Origin: Mesostigma viride
Taxonomy: Eukaryota; Streptophyta; Mesostigmatophyceae; Mesostigmatales; Mesostigmataceae
DNA: 64,000 bases
Reading direction: 5' to 3'
Assembly: GCA_009746045.1 (NCBI GenBank)
Contig: RPFO01000041.1
Location: 8,592,348 to 8,656,347 of the forward strand
The translations under genes and the position numbers were made by a program. The notes beneath the pieces were generated by a model. The model had not been told where the DNA came from. It ran no database searches and was given only the letters and a program-made list of their open reading frames with translations. Below are positions 29,743 to 38,950 of this stretch, one piece after another. The stretch's first letter is position 1. Each line of letters begins with the position of its first letter.

Positions 29743-30180
29743 GTGGTGGAGTTTAGAAACACAAAATTAGGGTACTTTCGCACACAGCTTGACAAGATCG
29801 CGAGGGCCTCTAGGAAGAGGCGCAACGTGCTGCTGAACGAAAATGATCTTTCCAGCGTATGGGATTCGCAAAAAGGCAGGTGCGCGATCACGGGCAAGGA
29901 GATGCGGCACGACTACGACCCGGAACGCGAGAAGCACGCAAACTCCGCGTCCATCGACCTGATTGACGCCGATGCCGGTTACGCGGTAGGTAACGTTCGC
30001 CTTGTGTGCCATTTTGTCCACGTCATGAAAGGTCGAACGCCTCTTGACACCTTTCTGACAGGGTGCAAGGATATCACTGAGTGGTGCGAGCACGCCGATG
30101 TACGGGCAAATGATGCCAGCGCCGTCGGATCTGTCCCTCGGATGTCCGGCAAGGAGGAGCGCTGGTCTGACATGGCATAA
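29743..30180 (+). CDS. HNH-type endonuclease, free-standing
   Basis: 145 residues. Core GRCAITGKEM, then NSASIDLIDADAGYAVGNVRLVC, which fits the 'C..tG... ...SlDRid...GY...N...vc' pattern of small HNH nucleases, followed by FVHVMKGRTPL. The first HNH histidine is not obvious; the 'SID' Asp and 'N' are in place. Such genes are often mobile. It sits 71 nt from the MITE-like element. Its 3' end reaches 30180, about 110 nt before the SSB gene. Confidence 0.7.
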   Translation: MVEFRNTKLGYFRTQLDKIARASRKRRNVLLNENDLSSVWDSQKGRCAITGKEMRHDYDPEREKHANSASIDLIDADAGYAVGNVRLVCHFVHVMKGRTPLDTFLTGCKDITEWCEHADVRANDASAVGSVPRMSGKEERWSDMA

Positions 30181-30293
30181 AAACCGTCGTGCCGGGTCGG
30201 TGGGGCAGTCTCGCCTCCGCTCACCTCCGTGACCGGTGTCCGCGTCCGCAGTGTCCGCGCCCTCGGTCTGTGCGTCCGCCATTGTCCGCAACC

Positions 30294-30971
30294 ATGGCGT
30301 CCACCATCGTGTTATTCGAAGATTTCGACCCCAGGAAAGTCATCTACCGTGACCCGAAGCGGTCCACCACCGGGGGGCTGTCCGTGTACCTGAACTACGA
30401 CAAGGGCGGGAAGGAGGTCCCTATCCGCATCCAGACGCCGAAATTGAGAGCACCATTCGGCATCAGCACTTTTGTGGGAAAGAAGGGTGCCGGGGACGTC
30501 AAGCACACTCTCGACTTGAGCTTCGACGAGTACCTGAACGAGTCGGAAGATGGCGGAAAGTTTTACGCCAAGTGGGTAGCCTTTGACGAGCGCAACAAGG
30601 AAACCTCGTTTGAGAAGAGCACTACCTGGTTTAACAAAAAGATCAGCTTTGACGTGGTGAACGAGTTGTACACTTCGGCCATCAAGCCGTCTAAGAAGGA
30701 GCAATATCCCCCGCTCCTGAAATGCACCATCCCTTTCCGCAACGATAAGCCAGAGTGCCAGTTCTTTGACGAAAACAAGAACTTGGCGAAGATGGAAGAC
30801 GTGGAGAGGGGCATGCACGTCCAGGTGATCATTGAGGTCAGCCGCCTCTGGTTCATGGACAAGCAGTTTGGTTGCTCCCCAGTCGTTAAGATGGTGCAGT
30901 TTTTCCCCAACAACCGCATTCCAAACGCCTACTCCTTTATTGACAGGGAGAACGACGAAGTCCCAGAGTAG
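30294..30971 (+). CDS. predicted ssDNA-binding protein (DUF5871-like)
   Basis: 225 residues from ATG 30294. All-beta/alpha-beta pattern with NYDKGGKEVPIRIQTPKLRAPFG near the start, LDLSFDEYLN, FNKKISFDVVNELY, YPPLLKCTIPF, and a C-terminal VSRLWFMDKQFGCSPVVK. This strongly resembles the NCLDV family predicted to be a single-stranded DNA-binding protein (DUF5871). It ends in an acidic tail, as SSBs often do. It would coat ssDNA during viral replication. Confidence 0.7.
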   Translation: MASTIVLFEDFDPRKVIYRDPKRSTTGGLSVYLNYDKGGKEVPIRIQTPKLRAPFGISTFVGKKGAGDVKHTLDLSFDEYLNESEDGGKFYAKWVAFDERNKETSFEKSTTWFNKKISFDVVNELYTSAIKPSKKEQYPPLLKCTIPFRNDKPECQFFDENKNLAKMEDVERGMHVQVIIEVSRLWFMDKQFGCSPVVKMVQFFPNNRIPNAYSFIDRENDEVPE

Positions 30972-31010
30972 TTAGGGTTAATTGTAATATCTTGTCTTAA
31001 TAACAATCCG

Positions 31011-31407
31011 ATGCCGCCTCAATATTATTGTGGAAGTAAATCTGCGCCTCCTCGCGATGACCCAACTGGCCGGCCTGTAGGGCCCAATGGCCTTCCATTA
31101 GGTACCGAGCAACAATGCAAAAGACATGTGAGACTTTTTGGAAATCAAGTGCCCTATACTCTCTTCCCGGGAGGTGGGGGGGGTCGAGTGGTTAACGCCG
31201 CCCAGTCCGCGGCTCTGGCATTCTGTGGTATGAGACCGGCACCGGGGGGGAAATCCTACGGCTCTGCCGCGCAATGCCGCGATAAGAGACAGTTGCGCCA
31301 CTACGGACTTTTCCAAATAGCCCCCGCGCCCCCTCCTGCTGCTGCTGCCCCCGCGCCCCCTCCTCCTGCTGCTGCTGCTGCCCCTGACCCTCCTCCTCCT
31401 CCTGCTC

Positions 31408-31462
<55 letters not shown>

Positions 31463-33092
31463 CTGCTGCTGCTGCTGCTTCTCCTCTTCCTCCTGCTCCT
31501 GCCCCTGCCCCTGCCCCTGCCCCTCCTCCTGCTCCTGCCCCTGCCCCTGACCCTCCTCCTGCTCCAGCTGCTCCTCCTGCTCCTGCTCCTGCTGACCTTG
31601 CCCGCGTTTTGGCGGTTGCCGCCGAGCAAGCAGCAGCAGCAGTGGCGGCGGCACAAGCGGCACAGGCTGCGGCTCAGGCAGTGGCACAGGCAGTGGCACA
31701 GAGCGCCCCTCCCCAGCCCCCCAGCCAGCCGCCCCCCAGCCAGCCGGTGCCCCCCACCCAACCGGAGCCTTTACAAGAAACTTCTCACAACCAGGATGCC
31801 CAGGATGCGTTTAGACAGTCAGACTCGCGCCGGAGTGTGGGCGGCTTGAGTGCCCAAGCAAATCAAGCCTTTGCTAACTACACCGCAACCACTCTCAACC
31901 TCCGCCCAGCGGTGGATTTAGCCAGAGTTGATGCGCTTCAAGACGGCGATGTCCTCACCTCCTTGGAGATGAGCGATAACAATTTTCGCCAATCCGTGGA
32001 AAGAAAGGTGTTGGATTACGCTCTCACGCATGCGGACCACCCTCTCAATATCCCTGGCCCCGTGCGCCCTGTGGAGGTCATTACCGGTGGCATGGAAGGG
32101 GCTGTATCTCGAACCGAAAAAACGAGAACCAAGATACGTTTTGTTCCCCCTGCAGAATTGGAAAACGCCATCGTCCAATTTGAGAAGGGCAACGATGCGC
32201 GCATGAAGAGGCCCTTGATGGTCCTTACCAAAAAGGACACACCGGTTGCTGTACAGTACGTGTATCGCCATGGCCAAATCAAGGTACAAGCCAAGTTCAA
32301 ACCGTCAGGGGACTTTGTGGATTGGCTATTCGTGGCCCGCAGCCGCATGCTAGAAACAAAGGGCATCGTCCAGCTAGGTCTGTACGCAGACAGAGTCATC
32401 CCCGGGGGGGCGTGCATTGGCGTGATGATGGGTCGCGTGCTTGGCCCCCCGGTCATCGAGAACCAAAAACCCTCACCTGAACAGCTGGTGTCACGTCTCA
32501 GGCATCTCATCCTCGACATCCTGGGGAGCAGTGACAAGATTTTCAAGCAAGTTGTTGGCAGTCGCGCGAAGGTGACTCTGCATGTGGATGGCGGGAGACC
32601 CGGTTTGGGCGTGGGTGATGCCCCGGGTAACACCTTCCACACAAATTCGATGCCCTTCTCCGTCGACTACCCGGGCTGGTACCTTCACATGGCGAACGAC
32701 CCCCGTGGATTTGACATGGAAACGCGACCCAATGCGATGCTTTCCCAGGAATGTGGGGGCTTGTCCTTCAAAACACCGTGTACCCACATGAGGAGATTGT
32801 ATTTTGGTACGATGAGAGCGACAAGATGCAAGCCGAGTTGGAGATGTACCAGAGAAACGACAAAGCGGAGATAGAGAAGCACCAGGCGGGTGCGCGGCAG
32901 GAGGCGGCTCCCAAACTCATGGAGGTGTTGGAGAAGATCGCAGAGCACAACAAAAATTCGTCTGGCACGCGGAGGGGCAAACCTGCCCTGGTTGATGACA
33001 TCGACAACAGTGACATGGGGCAGGTTTTGGGTCTCCTGCAGAACAATGAAATGAAGGATGTGTGGTCTAGAATAAGAAATCTAAGGCTATGA
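31011..33092 (+). CDS. SET-domain-like protein with Ala/Pro repeat linker, two frameshifts
   Basis: About 690 residues across three frames. Residues 1-105 are an N-terminal domain (QYYCGSKSAPP, QCKRHVRLFG). Next is a long Pro/Ala/Gln low-complexity linker from (GCT)n and (CCT)n tracts, where the frame changes at about 31460. From about 31850 a globular part follows. Its C-terminal half is SET-like: RVIPGGACIGVMMG, YPGWYLHMANDP, then RPNAMLSQECGG and, after a missing G in the run near 32754-32758, HEEIVFWYDESD. The pseudoknot motif is MAN...PNA. The C-terminus is a charged helix. Second SET-type protein of the window. Substrate unknown. Confidence 0.6.
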
Positions 33093-33757
33093 ATAGTACG
33101 ATGATGGGATCACGCTGCAACCCGATCACAAACCCGGGCGACGAGTACATCGGTGTCACGTCCCGCCCAGAGGTGTTCGACACCATCTGCGGAGATGAGG
33201 CGTTCCAGGCTTTAAATTCGGCCTTCTCGGCAGAGGTCGGAACGGAGACAATGGTGGTCCCCGCGGAATCCTACGACATGATGTTTAATTTGGATACGCG
33301 TGTCCGAGGCGCCGGCCTGAGTTTTGGCTCCACCTTTGACGAGCAGCTGCAGTTTGGCACAGAGCGCCTTCCTAGGCCCGAGGATGTCGTGGGCGCAACT
33401 CTGGATGATGATCACAAAGTTGGGGTCGGTTTCATCACCTCCAATTCCAAGGATTTCCCCGTGACGGATATCCAGACACTGCGCCCCTACATCCCCGCGC
33501 CCGTCACGGTGGACGGGTGGGGGTCTATCGGGGTTGCAACCAAGGGCGCTTTCGGGCAGATGATCACGGACAACACCTTCCTGATGGACCCACGCTTTAC
33601 CTGGCCAACACAAGGGATCGACGTGCATTCCACGGGCATCTACGGTTTTCCGGAAGTCTCCACTGCCAGTTCTCTGGGTGTGTGGGGGGAGTCGGGCGCT
33701 GCCCCGCGCAACAACTTGTGGGGTGCACCGGGCTCCTCTTCCATGTACGGGCTGTGA
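33089..33757 (+). CDS. hypothetical protein, Gly-rich, possibly structural
   Basis: 222 residues overlapping the previous stop by 4 nt. Beta-rich with many Gly, Thr and Asn; blocks PGDEYIGVTSRPEVFD, VVPAESYDMMFNLD and FLMDPRFTWPTQGIDV. No membrane segment and no recognised family. The composition is that of a virion protein, but this is a guess. Confidence 0.55.
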   Translation: MNSTMMGSRCNPITNPGDEYIGVTSRPEVFDTICGDEAFQALNSAFSAEVGTETMVVPAESYDMMFNLDTRVRGAGLSFGSTFDEQLQFGTERLPRPEDVVGATLDDDHKVGVGFITSNSKDFPVTDIQTLRPYIPAPVTVDGWGSIGVATKGAFGQMITDNTFLMDPRFTWPTQGIDVHSTGIYGFPEVSTASSLGVWGESGAAPRNNLWGAPGSSSMYGL

Positions 33758-33819
33758 CAGTGAGTAGCGCGCCTACGTGAGGTCAAAAAAGGTCGCCTTC
33801 TTAGTAAAGCCCTCACAGT

Positions 33820-34239
33820 ATGGAGTCGGTTGCTGCCGTCGTGGATTGGAGAGAAAAGATGCGTTCCCTGACGACGGAGTTCATTGAGATCGATGACGCG
33901 TTGAAGAGGGCCAGCACCGACCTGAAGCCGCTGAAAAAACGGAAAATCGATCTGGAGACCGACATTCTCCAAAACATGGTGTCGGCTGGCGTGGACGCCT
34001 GCAACATCTCCGGCACATCTGACAAGCTTCTTGTGAAGTCACAGCGCAAGAGGTCGTCGGTGAAAAAGTCGGATTACATGGAGCGGCTCGTGCGCTTCTT
34101 TGACGGGGACGAGGCGCGTGCCGAGGAGTGTTTAAACGTCCTTACCGATAGCGAGGTCGTGGAGGTAAAGAAACTGAAGCGAGTGACAAAAAAGGGCAAT
34201 CAGGACGAACCTGTTGAAGCTGCCAGTGACGGGGAATAA
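33820..34239 (+). CDS. small coiled-coil protein of NCLDV type (possibly DUF5760)
   Basis: 139 residues. Coiled coil over residues 15-60 (DDALKRASTDLKPLKKRKID), then NISGTSDKLLVKSQRKR and a basic region, ending in an acidic tail. The layout of 'helix, GG/SG turn, basic block' resembles a widespread NCLDV family. The stop lies within AATAAA at 34236-34241, a possible poly(A) signal. Confidence 0.5.
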   Translation: MESVAAVVDWREKMRSLTTEFIEIDDALKRASTDLKPLKKRKIDLETDILQNMVSAGVDACNISGTSDKLLVKSQRKRSSVKKSDYMERLVRFFDGDEARAEECLNVLTDSEVVEVKKLKRVTKKGNQDEPVEAASDGE

Positions 34240-34345
34240 AATCAGGATGGGGTGTAATCGTGTGATCGCTCACAAGGCCTCCTCGTCTACGTAAGCAAAT
34301 GTTTAATCACATTAGCTGTTAACAAGTGCCTCGATCATCCGCCCA

Positions 34346-35143
34346 ATGTCCCTGTCAAAACCGGACGCCATGGAAGTGGCGGATGACCAACCGAAGGAGG
34401 TAATGGTGAAGATTGAGGACCTCGCGTGCGTGATTTGCCTCAACACGCTGATGGATCCGGTCACCCTGGAATGCAGTACGAGGGTGCAGGAGGGGAAGTG
34501 CGAGGCCATGGTGTGCAGAAAACCGTGCATGGAAAGGCTCATTGAAAGACAGAAATCTAGAGGAGGACCCTCGGCGGACGTCATCGGCAAGTGCATCGTT
34601 TGCAGAGGGGCGTGGCATCGCTACGCCTACCGCCCTTGCGTCAAGGTTGGCGGCATCACGAGCGACATTGTGAGAAAATGCCCCCACAAGCCCACGGGGT
34701 GTGAATTCACCGGCAAAGGAGCGAACGTGGTGGAGCACGCGAAGACGTGCGGGTATATGCTTGTCGCGTGCCCCAACCACTGCTTTGGGTGCGAGGAGAT
34801 GTTGTGCAAGAAGGACGTGTTCGCCCACAAGGAGACGTGCCGCTACTTTCCTTGCAAGTATTTCCTGGAAAGTGATGGATGCAGAGAGACGGCGGGCATA
34901 TCGCAGATCAAGGACCACGAGGATGTGTGCCCTTTCGGGAAATATCCGTGCGTGGTCCTCATCAACAATATCCGCGCCAAGCTGGGACTTTGGAGGACGT
35001 GCAATGACAACAACCTACTGCGTTGGGGGCTTTGCGATCAGGGGAAGCCATTTGACGTGCCAGATTGGCGTCTTTTAGACGGGCTGCATCCCAATGCGGA
35101 CTCTCATTCCGAGACAGGGGAGGTTATCTTTATTGATGATTAA
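34346..35143 (+). CDS. RING finger plus TRAF-type zinc fingers, probable E3 ubiquitin ligase
   Basis: 265 residues. RING: CVICLNTLMDPVTLECS (about 30-46), CRKPCMERL, then CIVCRG, with the typical 'C..C...C.H/C...C..C' order. Next come TRAF-type fingers: CPHKPTGCEFTG, HAKTCGYMLVACPNHCFGCEE, HKETCRYFPCKYF and HEDVCPFGKYPC (about 112-210). RING plus TRAF fingers is the layout of cellular TRAF-like ligases. It likely redirects host ubiquitination. Clean frame. The next gene is convergent, with 11 nt between. Confidence 0.8.
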   Translation: MSLSKPDAMEVADDQPKEVMVKIEDLACVICLNTLMDPVTLECSTRVQEGKCEAMVCRKPCMERLIERQKSRGGPSADVIGKCIVCRGAWHRYAYRPCVKVGGITSDIVRKCPHKPTGCEFTGKGANVVEHAKTCGYMLVACPNHCFGCEEMLCKKDVFAHKETCRYFPCKYFLESDGCRETAGISQIKDHEDVCPFGKYPCVVLINNIRAKLGLWRTCNDNNLLRWGLCDQGKPFDVPDWRLLDGLHPNADSHSETGEVIFIDD

Positions 35144-35154
35144 ATGAAACAAAA

Positions 35155-35835
35155 TCAACTGTCGTCTTCATTTCCCTCGAGCTCTGCCTCTTGGGTGAGA
35201 TCCACAATCACCTGGTTGAGAGCAGCCTCGCCTATGCGCGTGATGGATATTTTGATGGTTTTAAGGAACGGGTCCTCGGGGTGCCATTCCTCCCAATTGT
35301 CAAAGGCGTTATACAACTGGCAGCACTTGTCACAGTCGCAAGAAGGGAACGTGGAATCAAGATCCGGGAACTCGTCATCCTCATCATCCTCCTCCTCGTC
35401 CTCATCCTCTTCCTTATCCTCGTCCTCATCCTCGTCCTTCTCCTCCTCCTCCTCCTCCTCCTCCTCCTCCTCATCATCATCATCAACAGCTCCCTCCTCC
35501 CGCGCCCGCTTCACGCCCCGCTTCTCCCCCTTAATAATCTCAGCGACGTCCCGAACCTCCTCCTCAAGACCGGGTCTGTCCATGTGAGTCATGGACTCCG
35601 CGAGCAGGGCGCGATGGAGCAGGCCAGATATCTCCAGCTTTGGATTGGCGAACTCCGGGTTGTGTCGCAGAAAGTCGTCCGAGCGCTCGCATGTGTGCTT
35701 CAGTATGTTGCAAATGATGGCCATGACCACGTCCTTCTGATGAGATGTGATGGTTGAGGAGGCGCCACCCTCATCCCACGTAAGACCCGTTTTCATGAAC
35801 TCGTACATCGTGGATAATATGCTTTGACTTATCAA
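35155..35835 (-). CDS. acidic hypothetical protein
   Basis: 226 residues. N-terminal helical domain (VVMAIICNILKHTCERSDD), then a long Asp/Glu run of about 40 residues encoded by GAG/GAT repeats, then a conserved-looking C-terminal part with CDCDKCCQLYNAFDNWEEW. The CxCxxCC cluster may bind metal. Family not recognised. Very acidic spacers are common in chromatin-associated proteins. Confidence 0.6.
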   Translation of the reverse strand: MISQSILSTMYEFMKTGLTWDEGGASSTITSHQKDVVMAIICNILKHTCERSDDFLRHNPEFANPKLEISGLLHRALLAESMTHMDRPGLEEEVRDVAEIIKGEKRGVKRAREEGAVDDDDEEEEEEEEEEEKDEDEDEDKEEDEDEEEDDEDDEFPDLDSTFPSCDCDKCCQLYNAFDNWEEWHPEDPFLKTIKISITRIGEAALNQVIVDLTQEAELEGNEDDS

Positions 35836-35863
35836 ATTTTTATGAGCGAGATAAGCGTGTTAA

Positions 35864-36085
35864 ATGGGCTCACTTATACAAACGCTGCGTTCCCCAAAGG
35901 TGTTCGGCACGGCCGTGTTTGACTGGGCAGCGACCTTGGCAGTCGCGATCATTGTAAGCATGCGCTCAACAGGCAAGATGCTGTATAGAGACGTCTTGAT
36001 GAGGTTCTTCCTCTTGGTTGTGATAGGAGAGCTCATTCACGTCCTCCTAGACGTAAAGACCCCGGTCACAGGTCTACTTCTCTGA
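35864..36085 (+). CDS. small two-helix membrane protein
   Basis: 73 residues: a first hydrophobic segment AATLAVAIIVSM and a second FFLLVVIGELIHVLLDV, ending KTPVTGLLL. The pattern 'FDWAAT ... GEl.H.l....TPV' resembles a small membrane protein conserved in algal viruses and mimiviruses. Divergent from the acidic gene, 28 nt apart. Confidence 0.65.
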   Translation: MGSLIQTLRSPKVFGTAVFDWAATLAVAIIVSMRSTGKMLYRDVLMRFFLLVVIGELIHVLLDVKTPVTGLLL

Positions 36086-37024
36086 GGGGAAGACGATCTC
36101 CTTCCGTGATTTGCCCCATTTGATAGCGTTTGCCGCACGTCGGCCCGTATCCTAGCTGCAAATGGGTCAATAGTGTCAAGGCCCTGCGGCAAAACACGCA
36201 CTTGCCCCAGACCGACCAGCGCTTGACACACTCTGCCGGCTTTCTGTGAAAGAATGCCATCTCGCGTCCAGCTGTGGGGTCCAGGTTGCAGTGGTGTACA
36301 CCTTGCCGTCTGTGTCCACCATTGCGAACGTGTCGATAATGCGAGGAACACTCCACCACACGGCCTGTTTGATCCCCCACATCCTCCCATAGCTATCAAC
36401 GAAGAACGTGGAGGGTCCGCCCGCATTTTCCGGGAGCTCCACGTGCATGTACCCGTACTTCTTGTGGTGGGAGGTCGGGTCGATGTTATCTCGCACCAGC
36501 TCGCCCCGTATGAGCAGCTGTCTCAGGTCCCTCAACCCCTCTTCTGCCCCTCCGCTGGCGGTGGAGCGGTGCTTGCAGATCGCCATGCTGGTTGGTATGG
36601 AAAACACATTATACGTGCCAACCGCCACGTATGTTGTCGTCCCTGCCCCCCGCACGTGTGGAAAGAGGTGCTCGATAACCCGAAATAAAATGCCGATGTC
36701 CAGACCGTACAGACATCCCGTGCCCGGGGACGCGTACAAGTTACTGTCAATCTTTCTCAATTGCTCCATGAGTTCCCGCAGCTTGCTTCGGACGCGATGG
36801 CGAACAAATAACTCTTCCCCCGAATTGAACGAGTTCGGGGCGATGCGCAGGCGGGGATCATCCATCGCCTGCAATAAAAATTGAATGGCGGGAAATTCGT
36901 TTTTAAATGCGAGGTTCGCTGTAGTCGACACTCCGCGAAGGCTGAGAATGTCTCTGACGCAAAGTCCCTCGTCTCCCATGATTTTAGCTAAAAGATCTTG
37001 GGGCAGGTCGTCGAACGTTGCCAT
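36066..37024 (-). CDS. F-box-like protein with C-terminal zinc motif, one frameshift
   Basis: About 319 residues from ATG 37022-37024. The N-terminus DDLPQDLLAKIMGDEG ... DILSLRGVS fits an F-box (Skp1-binding, ubiquitin ligase adaptor). The middle domain is unrecognised. A missing base in the C4 run near 36281 separates it from a C-terminal GKCVFCRRALTLLTHLQLGYGPTCGKRY, the 'C..C...L......GyGp.Cg' zinc motif of DUF6011-type proteins. The frame offset fits exactly one lost base, so a single protein is likely. It overlaps the 36984 gene by 41 nt. Confidence 0.6.
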
Positions 37025-37340
37025 TTTGTCCGTTTTGTCCGCCGACGTTGGCCTGTGCACTGTTGGTTGCCTGACTCTGGTTTGTGTGCGAAGAGGTTGC
37101 TTTCTTCTTTATGTCGGGCAGTAGGGCCTGGATCAAGAAATAGATCCCTGTGATCAATACAGACATGTCGATTTTTGGTACGGCTTTGTAAGCGCTTGCG
37201 AATATTATAACCGCTTTTACTACCGGCGAATCGATGGGGTAATCAGCCAGGAGCACGAATGGTACGATGTTACTAAAGATGGATGCAAAGGATGTCATGG
37301 CATCTTGTAGTACCATGCCGTTCATGATGGTATCATTCAT
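36984..37340 (-). CDS. membrane-associated hypothetical protein
   Basis: 118 residues from ATG 37338-37340. Hydrophobic segments SIFSNIVPFVLLADY, VVKAVIIFASAY and VLITGIYFLIQALL suggest two or three membrane helices. A polar Asn/Gln-rich C-terminal tail follows. Family not recognised. Confidence 0.5.
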   Translation of the reverse strand: MNDTIMNGMVLQDAMTSFASIFSNIVPFVLLADYPIDSPVVKAVIIFASAYKAVPKIDMSVLITGIYFLIQALLPDIKKKATSSHTNQSQATNSAQANVGGQNGQNGNVRRPAPRSFS

Positions 37341-37418
37341 ATAACATAGAGTTCTTTTTTTTATTAGCACATGACAGTAATATGATTACGCGTTAATAAA
37401 GCTTTGTGAACGCTTAGC

Positions 37419-37464
37419 CCGATGCTACTTTGCTCTTAAAGGTCCAACCGATGCTACTTTGCTC
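37419..37464. repeat. 17-bp direct repeat pair upstream of a gene end
   Basis: CCGATGCTACTTTGCTC occurs at 37419-37435 and again at 37448-37464, in the gap between convergently or serially arranged minus-strand genes. It may be regulatory or a deletion scar. Confidence 0.6.
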
Positions 37465-37488
37465 ATGAAAAAGTGCTTTACAGCGTCC

Positions 37489-38296
37489 CTACTCAGTCCT
37501 CCTCTTGATGGGACGCTTATCGGTCTCGTCCACAAACTCCTGGACGGACTTCTCCATCAGCTCGCGCTGGGCGGGCACATCCTCGTACCACTTCACGGAC
37601 CGGACGGCACCATCCACAAAACGCTCCGTCTTTGGGATGTCCTTCCCCGGAAACGCGGCCCGGAACTTCTGGGCCATCTTTCTGCCAATCTGGCCGGCCT
37701 CCTTCACGTCCAGGTGGTACCCCATCTCTCTGGCCACCGTGGTGATCTCGAGTGTCTTGCGAGGGGGTCCCTCCACCTGCTGCACCCCCCCCTCGCTGGC
37801 CGGCTTGCCACCCACCAGGTCCGTGTAGAGGATGTCGTTCGCCTTGTCCCTCAGAAACAGCCTGTCGCGGTCAGAAAAGAGAAAACCGTTAGCCGCCACC
37901 AACTTCTGCTGGGCTGACACGGCATTCAGCAGGCGGATGCGCCCTTCCTCGATCATGGCCTTGTGTGCTAGTATCACCTTCTCGAGCTCCATCTCCGCCT
38001 TTGCCAGTCGGACACTGTCTGCAGCGTCTGGCACCTGAGCGGGTGTGGTGTTCAGGGTTACCGTGGTCTTCGTCCCGTTGGCCAGGTCGTACATGTCGCG
38101 GGCCACCCCGATCATCGTGGGGTCCCCGCGCATCAGGCGGTCCACCCAGTCCCCCGCCAGGATGGCGAACTCGTCGCTGATCCACGCGGCGAGCTTGTTG
38201 ACCAGCTTGAAGTGGATCCACGTGCCGCGGTCCTCGTTGAGCCCCCCGGTCACTGAGTCCACGATCTTGGGGGGGGGGCTGCGCGCACAACAGCAT
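37489..38296 (-). CDS. KilA-N-domain protein, start uncertain
   Basis: About 268 residues. The C-terminal half of a KilA-N domain is plain: GGLNEDRGTWIHFKLVNKL followed by AAWISDEFAILAGDWVDRLM. Next come a helical linker, LFLRDKANDILYTDLVGGKP and a C-terminal part GYHLDVKEAGQIGRKMAQKF. The N-terminal half of KilA-N is not visible. The start lies behind a run of 10 C (38269-38278 on the plus strand). An ATG at 38294-38296 enters the frame only if that run is 9 or 12. TTTATATA sits just upstream, a possible TATA-like element. Confidence 0.6.
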
Positions 38297-38409
38297 GTAT
38301 ATAAAGGGTTCAGGGCGCCTTGAAAATGAGCACATGAAAATGCGCACAGTGAATGCCCTTTGCTTAGTGGTGGGCGACTCAGTTTAAAAAATGTCAAACG
38401 TTTAATAAA

Positions 38410-38841
38410 ATGCGTCCCAGTTTAAGTGTGCCATTGGTGGATGCGCAGGTCATGCATCGAAAGCATCCGCGCACTTTTAAAGTGCCTTCGAGGGATAGGC
38501 TGTCTTCTATACAAACAGGGGATTTTGTCAAGATATCTAACACAAAAGAGCGTTTCTGGGTTTTAGTGACGCGCGTGTCTCGCCCACGTCTAGAGGGCAT
38601 CGTCGACAACAAACTCGTTTACACGCAACCTTATGATGCGGGTGACACAATAGTGTTTCATGAGGCCAACGTGTATGAAATTCTAAAAGCTGAGAAAGCA
38701 ACCGAGTTGGTGCAAGTTCTTAAACGTCACGTGCGACGAGTTCGCAGAGGCCATCCCAAAAACAGGAGGCCATCAAAATCCTTGTACACCAAAAACTTGA
38801 CAACATGCTCGAACATCCATAATATTGAAAGTTTTAAATAG
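38410..38841 (+). CDS. DUF2314-like protein with basic tail
   Basis: 143 residues. The middle (about 25-95) reads DRLSSIQTGDFVKISNTKE, RFWVLVTRV, IVDNKLVYTQPYDAGDTIVF, NVYEI, matching DUF2314/YegJ-like domains found mainly in bacteria. The C-terminal 40 residues are strongly basic (VLKRHVRRVRRGHPKNRRP), suggesting nucleic acid contact. It is divergent from the KilA-N gene. Function unknown. Confidence 0.65.
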   Translation: MRPSLSVPLVDAQVMHRKHPRTFKVPSRDRLSSIQTGDFVKISNTKERFWVLVTRVSRPRLEGIVDNKLVYTQPYDAGDTIVFHEANVYEILKAEKATELVQVLKRHVRRVRRGHPKNRRPSKSLYTKNLTTCSNIHNIESFK

Positions 38842-38870
38842 TTTCTAAAAACTCAAAGACACAAAGACAG

Positions 38871-38889
38871 AGAGAGAGAGAGAGAGAGA
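38871..38889. repeat. AG dinucleotide run
   Basis: A short uninterrupted AG/GA microsatellite downstream of the DUF2314-like gene, resembling the one at 7827-7854. Confidence 0.8.
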
Positions 38890-38950
38890 CAAACACAATC
38901 CAAGAACTGCTCGACAGCTACCAAGGGCCGGGAGGCGCGTTCGTGACCCG

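Noticed and set aside
31321-31560. A Cys-rich and Gln-rich protein encoded by the CTG/CCT tracts in alternative frames
   Set aside because: These are other-frame readings of a trinucleotide repeat; the Ala/Pro frame joins the SET-like protein.
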